Assembly: GCA_031260825.1 (NCBI GenBank) | Contig: JAISKS010000058.1 | Span: forward strand, 1 to 5,506 | Reading direction: 5' to 3' | DNA: 5,506 nt | Source: Bifidobacteriaceae bacterium | Lineage (GTDB): Bacteria; Actinomycetota; Actinomycetes; Actinomycetales; Bifidobacteriaceae | Shown here: in pieces, positions 5,443 to 5,506 of the stretch | Numbering within the stretch: the first letter of the stretch is position 1 | How the letters are laid out: each line of letters begins with the position of its first letter | Program-made: the position numbers and the translations under genes | Notes under the pieces: model-generated | What the model was told of the DNA's origin: nothing | The model's input: only the letters and a program-made list of their open reading frames with translations | Database searches by the model: none

Positions 5443-5506
5443 TTCGTTAAATCAAATTTTGCATGGGTACAATCAAAAAAAAGCTCGTAAATATGCACCC
5501 CACGCC

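Larger units (their letters stand above)
5157..5506. other. Gene-poor, higher-G+C repeat tract at the right edge
   Basis: No convincing gene is seen in these 350 bases. G+C rises to about 43-48% in the lines counted, against about 27% in the gene just before. The tract holds three degenerate 23-bp direct repeats (5326-5442) and a family of CGAAACACTG / CAGTGTTTCG elements (5185-5273). The 74-codon plus-strand frame from GTG 5226 to 5450 has no ribosome binding site or promoter, and its internal 14-residue repeat simply follows the 42-bp DNA period. On the minus strand, one frame (5446-5162) is broken only once, by TAG at 5317-5315. It may be a repeat element, a structured RNA or a decayed gene. 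I recognise no tRNA, rRNA, tmRNA, SRP or RNase P RNA signature. Confidence 0.6.

Noticed and set aside
5226..5450. Plus-strand 74-codon frame from a GTG start with NAVSFGAY/NAVSLRAY repeats
   Set aside because: There is no Shine-Dalgarno and no promoter at leaderless spacing. The peptide repeat is explained by the 42-bp DNA period, and the third DNA copy is out of frame.
5464..5473. Possible promoter TGGG-TACAAT near the right edge
   Set aside because: The TG lies one base off the extended -10 position, no -35 is seen, and no downstream gene can be verified within 33 bases.

Overview
The window is AT-rich (roughly one third G+C by eye), densely packed and uses the standard code: the genes end in TGA or TAA and run uninterrupted to family-like lengths. 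The AI-2E-type membrane protein and ArgC look actinobacterial, close to bifidobacterial versions as I remember them. Low G+C, short genes, leaderless-looking promoters and a divergent DNA ligase would fit a Saccharibacteria/Patescibacteria-type genome, or a low-G+C actinobacterium. Host assignment is inference and only moderately secure.

Left arm (1-920, minus strand): the first 306 codons of an NAD-dependent DNA ligase. The adenylation domain is intact, several motif residues are unusual, and one loop carries a 15-bp tandem repeat. A 68-bp divergent intergenic region (921-988) holds two extended -10 promoters, each placed so that transcription should begin at or within a base or two of the start codon.

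Central operon (989-4297, plus strand): an AI-2E/PerM family membrane protein with a repetitive lysine-rich tail, argC overlapping it by four bases (ATGA), and a family-2 glycosyltransferase resembling galactofuranosyltransferases 19 bases further on. The first gene appears leaderless, the second translationally coupled, and the third has a Shine-Dalgarno sequence. The three do not form one pathway: one is envelope transport, one arginine biosynthesis and one surface glycan synthesis. No other arg gene is visible.

Right arm (4298-5506): a 278-codon gene of unknown function and very low G+C, with its own leaderless-type promoter of the same geometry as the one at 974. Its stop is followed by about 350 bases without a convincing gene. 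There G+C jumps to about 45%, and there are three degenerate 23-bp direct repeats and a set of CGAAACACTG-type inverted and direct repeats. This tract is the least explained part of the window. It may be a repeat element, a structured RNA or the remains of a decayed reading frame, and it may continue past the right edge.
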